From Bifidobacterium lemurum (GTDB lineage Bacteria > Actinomycetota > Actinomycetes > Actinomycetales > Bifidobacteriaceae): a stretch of 64,000 bases of DNA. The DNA lies in assembly GCF_014898175.1 (NCBI RefSeq), contig NZ_CP062948.1, positions 1,426,001 to 1,490,000 of the forward strand, given 5' to 3'. This document shows positions 35,142-44,904 of this stretch, piece after piece. The first letter of the stretch is position 1; every line of letters begins with the position of its first letter. The notes under the pieces were generated by a model. The model saw nothing but the letters and a program-made list of their open reading frames with translations, was not told where the DNA came from and ran no database searches. The translations under genes were made by a program, and so were the position numbers.

Positions 35142-35157
35142 TACACTGGTGGCTATG
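35142..35157 (+). promoter_or_regulatory. Possible -10 directly before the FAH-family start (leaderless mRNA)
   Basis: TACACT (35142-35147) ends 7 bp before the ATG at 35155, and no Shine-Dalgarno sequence is present. Transcription from this -10 would start at or next to the ATG, as in leaderless messages that are common in actinobacteria. No convincing -35 is seen. Confidence 0.4.
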
Positions 35158-35976
35158 AGAATCGCACGTTTTTCCTTCAATGAATCGCCCCGCTACGCCT
35201 TCGTCCAGACCGACGAATCCGATGGCAAAGACTATCTCGTCGAGCTCGACGGCCATCCGCTGCTTGGCGGCGAGGTGGCCCCCACCGGCAAGCGTTACCC
35301 GGTCGACGGTGACGGCATCCGCCTGCTCGCGCCGGTCATCCCCTCCAAAATCTACGGTCTGGGCAAGAACTATGAGGCGCATGCCCAGTTCATGCATGAG
35401 GCGGGCCATTCCGAAATCACCCACGCGCCCGAGGATATGGTCATCTTCGCCAAGCCTTCCACCTCGGTGATCGGCCCGGACGATCCGATCGTGATCCCCT
35501 CGTATTCGAACGATATGAACTACGAGCCCGAGGTGGCCGTGGTGATGGGCCGCATCGCCAAGAACGTGCCGGTCGAACGCGCCATGGAGTATGTGCTCGG
35601 CTTCACCTGCACCAACGACGTGACCTTGCGCGACCTGCAAGGCCTCGACCCGATGTGGACGCGCGCCAAGGGCTTCGACACCGCCTGCCCGCTGGGCCCC
35701 TGGATCGTGAGCCGCGATGAGCTCGACTGGCGCGACGCGAAGATCTCGTTCACGCTCAATGGTGAGGATGTGCCCCAAGCCAACGGCACCACCGCCAATC
35801 TGATCCACGGCATCCCCGAACAGATCGCCGCCATCTCCTCCTTCGCCACGCTGCTGCCGGGCGATGTGATCCTCACCGGCACGCCGCACGCCTCCGGCCA
35901 GCTGAACCCCGGCGACGAGGCCATCGTCAACGTCGAGGGCATCGGCTCCCTACGCAACGTCGTCGTGCGTGGCTAA
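35155..35976 (+). CDS. Fumarylacetoacetate hydrolase (FAH)-family protein
   Basis: The 273-residue protein starts at ATG 35155 (MRIARFSFNESPRYAFVQTD). FAH-fold landmarks are present: GLGKNYEAHAQFM at the domain start, the metal ligands Glu-x-Glu in NYEPEVAVVMG, Asp in TCTNDVTLRDLQ, and the C-terminal GDVILTGTPHASG. Members cleave C-C bonds of acylpyruvates or act as oxaloacetate tautomerases/decarboxylases. The short single-domain form with this ending is closest to acylpyruvase/5-oxopent-3-ene-type enzymes. It has no pathway partners next to it. Confidence 0.88.
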   Translation: MRIARFSFNESPRYAFVQTDESDGKDYLVELDGHPLLGGEVAPTGKRYPVDGDGIRLLAPVIPSKIYGLGKNYEAHAQFMHEAGHSEITHAPEDMVIFAKPSTSVIGPDDPIVIPSYSNDMNYEPEVAVVMGRIAKNVPVERAMEYVLGFTCTNDVTLRDLQGLDPMWTRAKGFDTACPLGPWIVSRDELDWRDAKISFTLNGEDVPQANGTTANLIHGIPEQIAAISSFATLLPGDVILTGTPHASGQLNPGDEAIVNVEGIGSLRNVVVRG

Positions 35977-36185
35977 TTGGATTTGCGGACTGTGATTATT
36001 ACCGCTTGCCATACCCATGGGCAGCGGATGCGCGCTGAATCTGGACGTATGGCGCATGCTCGACTATGATGAGTGATGTCGGTTGAGGCGTGCTAACTTT
36101 CCTCATTCCAAGGCGGGTGTACAACGACTTTCCGAGGATTGGCCAACATCGACAGGGCGTTGTTCGCGTCCTTACTATGGCGCTA

Positions 36186-36215
36186 GGCCGGTATTCCACG
36201 GAATACCGGCCTTTT
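36186..36215 (+). terminator. Strong hairpin with U-run and no assigned gene upstream
   Basis: GGCCGGTATTCC (36186-36197) pairs perfectly with GGAATACCGGCC (36200-36211), followed by TTTT. It has the form of an intrinsic plus-strand terminator, yet the nearest plus-strand gene ended 210 bp earlier. A small RNA ending here is possible. Confidence 0.6.
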
Positions 36216-36232
36216 GCATGCTTCGAGTGAAT

Positions 36233-36258
36233 GCCCGCCGCAGCATGCTGCGGCGGGC
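36233..36258. repeat. Perfect 26-bp GC palindrome
   Basis: GCCCGCCGCAGCA (36233-36245) is followed directly by its exact reverse complement TGCTGCGGCGGGC (36246-36258). It lies 10 bp past the stop of the small minus-strand frame and could terminate it. Confidence 0.7.
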
Positions 36259-36267
36259 GGGGCCGGC

Positions 36268-36426
36268 CTATGGCCTGCGGTGATGGTTGTGCATTGCGTA
36301 CCCACACAAGGCGAGTAACGCGATGTCCGCCGTGATGGAATCCATCTTGGCAGAACAGGCAATGATGATCACTGCCATAAGCCACACCATCGAGCCGTTG
36401 CGCGGCCCTTTATTGTTCGCACGCAT
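36268..36426 (-). CDS. Possible 52-residue membrane peptide
   Basis: An ATG at 36426 opens a 52-codon frame beginning MRANNKGPRNGSMVWLMAVI. It has a hydrophobic stretch (MVWLMAVIIIACSA), a second weaker one (ITADIALLALCGYAM) and a His/Arg-rich end (HNHHRRP). GAAGGCGAG lies 5 bp upstream of the ATG, and a perfect palindrome follows the stop. The composition is protein-like, but I recognise no family, and such a short frame may be chance. Confidence 0.35.
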   Translation of the reverse strand: MRANNKGPRNGSMVWLMAVIIIACSAKMDSITADIALLALCGYAMHNHHRRP

Positions 36427-36598
36427 GGCTCGCCTTCTACTATGGCCGCGCCGCGTTTGGACGCGGCGACGTCATCGCGACGGTTGTCGTGATGGTCATT
36501 CAATCCGTGCTACAGGGTTGCCTGACATTGCTGATTCTACCGGTAGGGCGTGTGGCGATAGATTGTGAGTGTTCTCTTGAAAGGCGTGTATTTAAAAA

Positions 36599-36619
36599 CT
36601 TGAGTCGAGTTCACTCAAG
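36599..36619 (+). promoter_or_regulatory. HAIR box (HspR operator) of clpB
   Basis: CTTGAGT-N7-ACTCAAG matches the HspR-associated inverted repeat exactly, 116 bp before the clpB ATG. HspR represses heat-shock genes in actinobacteria, so clpB should be induced by heat or misfolded protein. No consensus -35/-10 pair could be placed with certainty around it. Confidence 0.92.
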
Positions 36620-36734
36620 TTTTGGGAATAGAATCGTTCCTTCATTGGTTGAGCATGTCAGGACATGACGAATGCGCCGTGGCGGCCGCGAAAACCGCGG
36701 CAACCGCCCGGCGCGCAACAATGGAGGAACAGAC

Positions 36735-39395
<2,661 letters not shown>

Positions 39396-39400
39396 TCGTT

Positions 39401-39490
39401 CCGCCCCTCGTCATTCCGAGCGGAGGCGTAGCCGTAGTCGAGGAATCCCTGTTGAGATGCCTCGACTACGCTCGGCATGACGAGGGGCGG
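39401..39490 (+). terminator. TCATTCCGAGCG-type repeat forming a long hairpin after clpB
   Basis: CCGCCCCTCGTCATTCCGAG continuing to 39422 pairs with 39469-39490, and CGTAGTCGAGG pairs with CCTCGACTACG inside it. The structure stands 5 bp after the clpB stop, so the dispersed repeat probably doubles as its transcription end or mRNA stabiliser. Confidence 0.6.
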
Positions 39491-39561
39491 TCCAACATGG
39501 CGGCGCGGCATGGCCCGCGTGGCCGTTCCCGGCCGGGCGACGCGTGAAGCGTTGGCCGCCC

Positions 39562-39683
39562 CCGTCGAAAGGGCTCGTGAAACATTGCGATTCAATGTGT
39601 TTCACGAGCCCTGCTGTATTACCCCCGTCGGATTGTGTCGTGAAACACTGTGATCCGTCGTGTTTCACGAGCCTTTCCGACGG
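39562..39683. repeat. Four-arm palindromic element built from CTCGTGAAACA
   Basis: The arm occurs forward at 39573-39584, reverse at 39598-39609, forward at 39638-39647 and reverse at 39661-39672. The first pair makes a 14-bp perfect hairpin (GGGCTCGTGAAACA, 39571-39584, with 39598-39611) and the second an 11-bp hairpin (39638-39648 with 39660-39670). The outer ends CCGTCGAAAGG and CCTTTCCGACGG also pair. GTGAAACA/TGTTTCAC equals a half-site of the parS sequence, but in everted order. Confidence 0.75.
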
Positions 39684-39816
39684 TCGGCCGTCAGTCAGAT
39701 CGTTGTTCAGATTCCTGCCAGTTCAGTACGATGGCGGTTAACGGTGCCGTATGCGATATATGCGATATGCACGATACGTATGATCCGCGGCGCTCGCCAC
39801 TCGTATTGGAGACCAT

Positions 39817-40971
39817 ATGACCGGACGATTCGCGCCGACCCCATCGGGACGCATGCATATCGGCAACGCATACGCGATGCTCGCCGCATGGCTGGACGCC
39901 CGCTCGCGTGGCGAACGCATGCTGCTGCGCATCGAGGATGTCGACACCCCGCGCGTGCTGCCCGACGCCGACCGTCTGCTGATGGACGACCTGGTCTGGC
40001 TTGGTCTCGACTGGGATGGCGAGGCCGTCTACCAGTCCTCGCCCGAACGCCATGCCCGATACGAGGAAGCGCTGACATGCTTGGCCAACGCCGGTCTGGT
40101 ATACCCCTGCTTCTGTTCGCGCGCCGATCTGCGCGCCGCCTCCGCGCCTAACGAGGGCGACGGATTCATGATCTATCCCGGCACCTGCCGCCGGCTGTTG
40201 GAGGAACGGCCGGATGAGGTCACGGCGCGTCTGGCCCGGGGCGACCGCCATTCGCTGCGCATCGTGATGCCCGGTGGCTGGGCCGCGCCGCATGAGACCG
40301 CCGCCGACGCCTACTCGGGATTCGTCGATGAGGTGTTCGGCCCGCAACTGTTCAACTTGCCGCGCATGGTCGGCGATTCGGTGGTCCGCCGTGCCGACGG
40401 GCTGTTCGCCTACCAGCTGGTGGTCGTCGTCGACGACCTCGACATGGGCGTCGACCGCATCGTGCGCGGCCGCGACCTGCTGCGCTCCACCGCTTTGCAG
40501 CGTTGGATCCGCGCGAGTCTGCTGCGCGCGGGCTTCGTGCCCCAAGCGCATGCGGTCTCGCCAACGTTGTCTGCCGGCGAAGCGGTGAACGGCGAACCGA
40601 CGGTGATGGCCGTGAAATCCCACGCTGACGACGGTCTACTCGCCGGTGCCTCAGGCAAGCAGAGGAACGCCGCGCCATCCGCGGAGCATCCGACCTACGC
40701 GCATCTCCCGCTGATCGACAACGCTGCTGGAAAACGACTCGCCAAACGCGAGCGTTCGCTCGATATGGGGGCGTTGCGCGCCCGTGGCGTCACGCCTGAG
40801 CAGGTCGTCGGCTACTGCGCGTATCTGCTGAATCTTCGCCCCGACGCCGAACCATGTTCCGCCGCCGAACTTGTGCCGGGCTTCTCATGGGAGCCGTTGC
40901 GCGCCGAACATGATGACCGCGCCGTCGACCCTTCGGATCCCTTATGTCCGCATTGGTTGGTTGAACGATAA
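39817..40971 (+). CDS. gluQ: Glutamyl-Q tRNA(Asp) synthetase (YadB-like)
   Basis: The 384-residue protein is the GluRS catalytic core without an anticodon domain. The class I HIGH motif reads HIGNAY, the KMSKS-like loop is [13 protein letters not shown], and the zinc site is CFCSRADLR...YPGTC. Such enzymes attach glutamate to queuosine in tRNA(Asp). It carries an extra segment after residue about 250 ([20 protein letters not shown]...AAPSAEHP), which makes it longer than the roughly 300 residues of E. coli YadB. No other queuosine gene lies in the window. A very long antisense frame is a GC shadow. Confidence 0.9.
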   Translation: MTGRFAPTPSGRMHIGNAYAMLAAWLDARSRGERMLLRIEDVDTPRVLPDADRLLMDDLVWLGLDWDGEAVYQSSPERHARYEEALTCLANAGLVYPCFCSRADLRAASAPNEGDGFMIYPGTCRRLLEERPDEVTARLARGDRHSLRIVMPGGWAAPHETAADAYSGFVDEVFGPQLFNLPRMVGDSVVRRADGLFAYQLVVVVDDLDMGVDRIVRGRDLLRSTALQRWIRASLLRAGFVPQAHAVSPTLSAGEAVNGEPTVMAVKSHADDGLLAGASGKQRNAAPSAEHPTYAHLPLIDNAAGKRLAKRERSLDMGALRARGVTPEQVVGYCAYLLNLRPDAEPCSAAELVPGFSWEPLRAEHDDRAVDPSDPLCPHWLVER

Positions 40972-41051
40972 ATCAGCCAACACGTCGCAATCACGTGAAC
41001 TCAACGGAGCCCGCGCCAGTCCCGATTGGGCCGTCCGCAAAGGCGGAAAAC

Positions 41052-41156
41052 GAGTTTGGTGTGTCCGATTCGTTCGATACAGCCGATTTTCCACACCAGA
41101 CTTGTAAATCAATCGTTTTACTTGGACATATGACGATACCCCGGCGCACCAAACTC
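41052..41156. repeat. 105-bp dispersed palindromic element, copy 2 (inverted relative to copy 1)
   Basis: GAGTTTGGTGTG at 41052-41063, CACACCAGACTT at 41092-41103 and CGCACCAAACTC at 41145-41156 mirror the three arms of the element at 2353-2457 with identical spacings (52 bp and 105 bp). The internal sequence is related too: the reverse complement of this copy contains AAAACGATTGATTTAC where copy 1 has AAAACGTTTGATTTGA. It lies between gluQ and the glycerophosphodiesterase gene. Confidence 0.8.
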
Positions 41157-41239
41157 CGCATCGGCCGGCTACGCCCGGGTGCGACAGGTTGACGCGCGTT
41201 GGGTCTACCCTTGAGACAAGCCAAATGGAAGGAAACGAA

Positions 41240-42286
41240 ATGTCGAAATTCCTCAGGAACGTTCTGGTCGGCGGCGCGGTCGCCGCAGGTGCCGCCGCTT
41301 GGGCCCTCGCCCCGCGCGCGTTCGGCGACAAGCGTCGCAACTACGTGCCGGCGGTGCCCGACGTGTGGTACGCCCATCGTGGGCTGCATGACGCCGGTTC
41401 CGGTCTGACCGCGCAATACGCCGTGGGAAGCGGCGACTACGTGGCCCTCGCCCGGCGGATGGCGATGAAGGCGGGCTATGCCACGCCGGACGAGACCGGC
41501 CCGATCGCCCCGGAGAATTCGTTGGCCTCCTTCGCCGCCGCCTGCGAGGCCGGCTACGGCATCGAACTCGATGTGCAGCTGACGCTGGATGGCCAGGTGG
41601 TGGTCGTGCACGACGAAGATCTGCTGCGTGTGGCGGGAGACCCGCGCCGCATCGAGGATCTGACCTACGACGAGCTGACCCGCATCCCGCTGTTCCCAGG
41701 CGGCAAGCCCGGGGATGCGGCGGCCAAGCCGCTGCCCGGCGCTGAGCAGCGTCCGCCGCTGGTCACCACACCTTCCTCCGCGCCCGACGGCTACTACCAG
41801 CATGTGCCGCTGTTCGCCGACGTGCTCAAAGTGGTGGATGGTCGTGTGCCGCTGATCGTGGAATACAAATTCGACTGCGACGCCCGTTGGGACGAGCGTT
41901 GCGAACTGCTGATGGAACGGGGCGACGCGCTGCTGCAAGGCTATGAGGGCGCGTATGTCGTCGAGTCGTTCCACCCCCAGGCCATGTGCTGGTATAAGGA
42001 ACATCGTCCGGAGGCGTGCCGCGGGCAGTTGTCCGAGGCGGCGTCGATGGGAGAGTCCGGAGCGTCGGCGTGGGCCGCCGGCCTGCTGGTGTTCGACTGG
42101 CTGTCCCGCCCCGACTTCGTGGCTTATGACTGGCGTGGCGGCAATACGCCGCAGGTGCGCGCCGCCCGCTCGATGGGCGCGACCACCGTCTCCTGGACGG
42201 TGCGCAGCCAGGACGAGCTTGCCGAATGCGATGCCTGGTTCGATCGCCACATCTTCGAGTCCTTCGTCCCGGATCCCCGCCAGTAA
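41240..42286 (+). CDS. Glycerophosphodiester phosphodiesterase family protein
   Basis: The 348-residue protein starts at ATG 41240 behind GGAAGGAAA. An N-terminal membrane helix (FLRNVLVGGAVAAGAAAWALA) anchors it. The GDPD barrel follows with the catalytic HR in WYAHRGLHD, then APENSLASF and GYGIELDVQLTLDGQVVVVHDEDLLRV carrying the metal Glu/Asp and second His. It hydrolyses glycerophosphodiesters to glycerol-3-phosphate and an alcohol, or a related lipid headgroup ester. An insertion (about residues 24-80) between the HR and PENS motifs is longer than usual. Confidence 0.9.
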   Translation: MSKFLRNVLVGGAVAAGAAAWALAPRAFGDKRRNYVPAVPDVWYAHRGLHDAGSGLTAQYAVGSGDYVALARRMAMKAGYATPDETGPIAPENSLASFAAACEAGYGIELDVQLTLDGQVVVVHDEDLLRVAGDPRRIEDLTYDELTRIPLFPGGKPGDAAAKPLPGAEQRPPLVTTPSSAPDGYYQHVPLFADVLKVVDGRVPLIVEYKFDCDARWDERCELLMERGDALLQGYEGAYVVESFHPQAMCWYKEHRPEACRGQLSEAASMGESGASAWAAGLLVFDWLSRPDFVAYDWRGGNTPQVRAARSMGATTVSWTVRSQDELAECDAWFDRHIFESFVPDPRQ

Positions 42287-42766
42287 TTACTTGTGATAGG
42301 GCTCGTGCGCGTTGATTTTGTAGGCCCGATACACCTGTTCAAGCAGAATCACGCGCATCAGCTGGTGGGGGAACGTCATCTTCGAGAAGCTGAGTTTCAT
42401 GTCCGCGCGGCGAAGCACGGCATCGTCAAGGCCGATGGAACCGCCGATCACGAATTGGATATGACTGACGCCCCGCAACCCCCATTGCGCGAGATTCGCC
42501 GCCAGCTCCTCCGACGAGAGCATTTTCCCGTCGATGGCCAGAGCGACTACGAAGGCATCGGATTTGAGATGTTTGGCGATGCGCTCGCCTTCTTTGGCGC
42601 GGATCTGCCGCTCCACACCTTCGCTGGCATGGTCCGGCGTCTTTTCGTCCGCGACCTCGAGAACGGAGAGCCTGCAATAGCGCGAAAGGCGCTTGGCGTA
42701 CTCACCGATGGCGTCGGCAAGATAGCGTTCCTTGATCTTGCCGACGCATACGATGTCGATCTGCAT
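42287..42766 (-). CDS. rlmH: 23S rRNA pseudouridine-1915 N3-methyltransferase RlmH
   Basis: The 159-residue SPOUT methyltransferase starts at ATG 42766, which overlaps the upp stop by one base; the frame running back to 42826 lies inside upp. Family motifs are IDIVCVGKIKERYL at the start, LAIDGKMLSSEELA, FVIGGSIGLD (the SAM-binding knot) and the C-terminal EQVYRAYKINAHEPYHK. It methylates helix 69 of 23S rRNA in assembled ribosomes. Confidence 0.96.
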   Translation of the reverse strand: MQIDIVCVGKIKERYLADAIGEYAKRLSRYCRLSVLEVADEKTPDHASEGVERQIRAKEGERIAKHLKSDAFVVALAIDGKMLSSEELAANLAQWGLRGVSHIQFVIGGSIGLDDAVLRRADMKLSFSKMTFPHQLMRVILLEQVYRAYKINAHEPYHK

Positions 42767-43413
42767 CAGTCGATCACGCCGTAGAGGCGGTCGCCGGCGT
42801 CGCCGAGGCCCGGCACGATGTAGCACCTGTCATTGAGCTTCTCATCGACGCCGCACACCACGATCTTGAAGTCGATGGTCGGGTCGATGTTCTCCTCGAC
42901 GAATTTGATGCCTTCGGGGGCCGCGATGATGTTGATCGCGGTGACGTCCTTCGCGCCGCGCTCGGCCAGGTAGTGCGTGGCGGCGACCAGCGTGCCGCCG
43001 GTGGCGAGCATCGGGTCGATGAGGAAGCACTGGCGGCCGGACAGGTCGTCGGGCAGACGGTTCGCATAGGTGATCTGCTGGGTGGGATGCTCCTCGTCGC
43101 GCTTCATTCCCAGGAACCCGACTTCGGCGGTCGGAATCATCTTGGTCATGCCGTCGAGCATGCCGAGGCCCGCGCGCAGCACCGGCACGATGATCGGCGC
43201 GGGGGTGGCGATATGCTTGCCGACCATCGGCGCGACCGGCGTCTCGATGGGCTTGTCCACCACGGCGAGTCCGCGGGTGGCCTCGTACGCCTCCAGCATC
43301 ACCAGCTCGGTGACGAGTTCGCGGAATGTGGATGAGGGGGTGTTCTTGTTGCGCAGCACGGTGAGCTTATGCTCGACCAGCGGATGGTCCAAAACATGAA
43401 GATCAATACTCAT
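42766..43413 (-). CDS. upp: Uracil phosphoribosyltransferase
   Basis: The 215-residue product starts at ATG 43413 (MSIDLHVLDHPLVEHKLTVL), matching the usual length; the longer frame to 43788 is Pro/Arg-rich and not protein-like. The PRPP-binding motif reads LIDPMLATGGTLVAA and the uracil-binding end is KLNDRCYIVPGLGDAGDRLYG. It converts uracil and PRPP to UMP for pyrimidine salvage. The overlap with rlmH indicates a two-gene operon. Confidence 0.96.
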   Translation of the reverse strand: MSIDLHVLDHPLVEHKLTVLRNKNTPSSTFRELVTELVMLEAYEATRGLAVVDKPIETPVAPMVGKHIATPAPIIVPVLRAGLGMLDGMTKMIPTAEVGFLGMKRDEEHPTQQITYANRLPDDLSGRQCFLIDPMLATGGTLVAATHYLAERGAKDVTAINIIAAPEGIKFVEENIDPTIDFKIVVCGVDEKLNDRCYIVPGLGDAGDRLYGVID

Positions 43414-43471
43414 ACGTCCAAGATTAACGCGCCTGCCGTCCGGCCGCGACCGCGCCGCGCGAGAGGCGTCC

Positions 43472-44728
43472 CTAGAGCGAGGGATTCCTTTCGGCGCTGC
43501 CTCGCCGCGCAAGGGTGAACCCGACGGTGCGGGTCTGCGGCGCATACGCGTCGGTTGGGCCGGTTGTGTCGGCGATCCTGGCTGCGTCGGCAGTCCCGGC
43601 TGTGTTGGCTGCACTGATTGTGCTGGCTGCGCTGATCGTGTTGGTCGTGTTGGTCGTGTTGGTCGCACGGGCCGCGCCGTCCGCGCCGGCGGCCTCGGTC
43701 CCGCCGATTTCGCCAGCCCTGCCGGCGGCGGTTCCCCCGGCCTTGCCGGCTGCATCGCCATCCTCGGCTCCCGCGTTCCCGCCATCAAGACGCGCGGTCA
43801 GCAGATCCAGGCATGCGGCGGCGACCTCGCCGGCATCCACGCACACGCTGGTCAGGCCGGGCGTGGTGTAGCGTCCGTCCTCCACGCCGTCGAATCCCAC
43901 GATGGCGACCTCGTGTGGCACGCTGACGCCGGCGTCGGTCAGCGCCTTCAACGCGCCGATGGCGAGCGGATCGTTCAGGCAGCACACGCCGTCGAAGTCG
44001 CGCCGTTCCGCAAGAATCCGCGTCATCAAGTCGTATCCGCCCTGACGGTTCCATGGGCATGCGTAGACGTTGCCTGCGCGGTAGTCCAATCCCGCCTCCC
44101 GCAGCCCGCGCATGGCGCCGAGCAGACGCCGCCGGCCGGAGGAATTCGCCGTGGCGAGTTCCTCCGGGGCCGCGTATTCCTCGCCGATCACCAGCACGTC
44201 GCGGCATCCCTGCTGGATCAGATGCCGCACGGCCGCGCGCGTGCCTTCGACGCATGGGGTGAACACGCAATCCGCCTGCCCCTCCAAACCGAAGCCGTCG
44301 AAGAACACCAGCGGTTGCGTGCGTCCGAACGACAGGATGTCGGCGGCGTCGGAACTGGGCCAGCACACGATCGTGCCGTCGCACACCTGTGTGGCCGGAC
44401 TGGATAGAACCCGCCGCTCGAAGTCGCGTGAGAAGCGGGTCTGCTGCACTATCGTCTGATAGCCGCGCTCCTGCGCCAGATCGGAGACGCGGGCGGCGAG
44501 GTCGGCGGGGAAGATGAGGTCGAAGTCGGTCATGGTCAGACCGATGACGTGCGTGCGGCCGGAACTGAGCTGGCGCGCCGCGATGTTCGGGCGGTATCCG
44601 AGCTCTTCGGCGGCCGCGAGCACCCGCCGCGCGGTTTCGGCCTTGACGACCGTTTTGCCACGCAGCGCGTTCGACGCGGTCATCCGCGATACCCCGGCGC
44701 GCGCCGCCACATCGTCAAGCGTGACCAT
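43472..44728 (-). CDS. LacI-family regulator with low-complexity insertion near the C-terminus
   Basis: The 418-residue protein starts at ATG 44728 behind GAAAGGAG. Residues 1-60 are a LacI headpiece (VTLDDVAARAGVSRMTASNA) and the effector domain runs to about residue 312 (ACLDLLTARLDGG). Then come about 80 residues of Gly/Ala/Thr/Asn repeats, including TNTTNTTN and ISAASTISAANTAG, before the normal last strand RTVGFTLARRGSAERN. The DNA encoding part of the insert is a triplicated 9-mer GTGTTGGTC (43638-43664). It lies 176 bp downstream of the GH31 gene, whose upstream region has LacI operators. Confidence 0.88.
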   Translation of the reverse strand: MVTLDDVAARAGVSRMTASNALRGKTVVKAETARRVLAAAEELGYRPNIAARQLSSGRTHVIGLTMTDFDLIFPADLAARVSDLAQERGYQTIVQQTRFSRDFERRVLSSPATQVCDGTIVCWPSSDAADILSFGRTQPLVFFDGFGLEGQADCVFTPCVEGTRAAVRHLIQQGCRDVLVIGEEYAAPEELATANSSGRRRLLGAMRGLREAGLDYRAGNVYACPWNRQGGYDLMTRILAERRDFDGVCCLNDPLAIGALKALTDAGVSVPHEVAIVGFDGVEDGRYTTPGLTSVCVDAGEVAAACLDLLTARLDGGNAGAEDGDAAGKAGGTAAGRAGEIGGTEAAGADGAARATNTTNTTNTISAASTISAANTAGTADAARIADTTGPTDAYAPQTRTVGFTLARRGSAERNPSL

Positions 44729-44777
44729 GGGCCATCTCCTTTCAACCCGTGCTGCGTGCCTTCATGCTACAGCGTGC

Positions 44778-44893
44778 GGGAGTCGCGTCCGCGCACGCCC
44801 GCGGTCCCGCACGGGTCCGCGAGTCCCGCACGCCCGCACTTCCGCAGCCCCGCAGCCCCGCGTGAATCCGCACGACCGCGCGGGACTGCAGGA
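44778..44893. repeat. CCCGCA-rich spacer between the LacI and GH31 genes
   Basis: The gap is made of irregular copies of CCGCACG and CCCCGCAG. No gene or clean terminator is seen. Confidence 0.45.
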
Positions 44894-44904
44894 CCGCATC
44901 CGGC

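Larger units (their letters stand above)
35977..36598. other. Gene-poor region with two strong hairpins
   Basis: No convincing large gene lies in this stretch. It contains the palindromes at 36186-36211 and 36233-36258 and one possible 52-codon membrane peptide on the minus strand (36268-36426). A short open plus-strand frame after 36381 (AWLAFYYGRAAFGRGDVIAT...) is hydrophobic but has no start codon near its beginning, so a decayed gene is possible. Confidence 0.5.

Noticed and set aside
36381..36659. Hydrophobic plus-strand frame AWLAFYYGRAAFG...
   Set aside because: There is no start codon near its beginning and it runs through the HAIR box; at most it is a decayed fragment.
39562..39683. 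parS site
   Set aside because: Only half-sites are present and they are in everted order; the contiguous 16-bp TGTTTCACGTGAAACA is missing.
40991..42250. A 419-codon minus-strand frame over the glycerophosphodiesterase gene and the 105-bp repeat
   Set aside because: It reads through the repeat element and shows no domain; the sense strand is a clear GDPD enzyme.
43413..43788. N-terminal extension of uracil phosphoribosyltransferase
   Set aside because: The extra codons give a Pro/Thr/Arg/Gln repeat antiparallel to nothing known and overlap the LacI tail; the standard start at 43413 gives the normal length.
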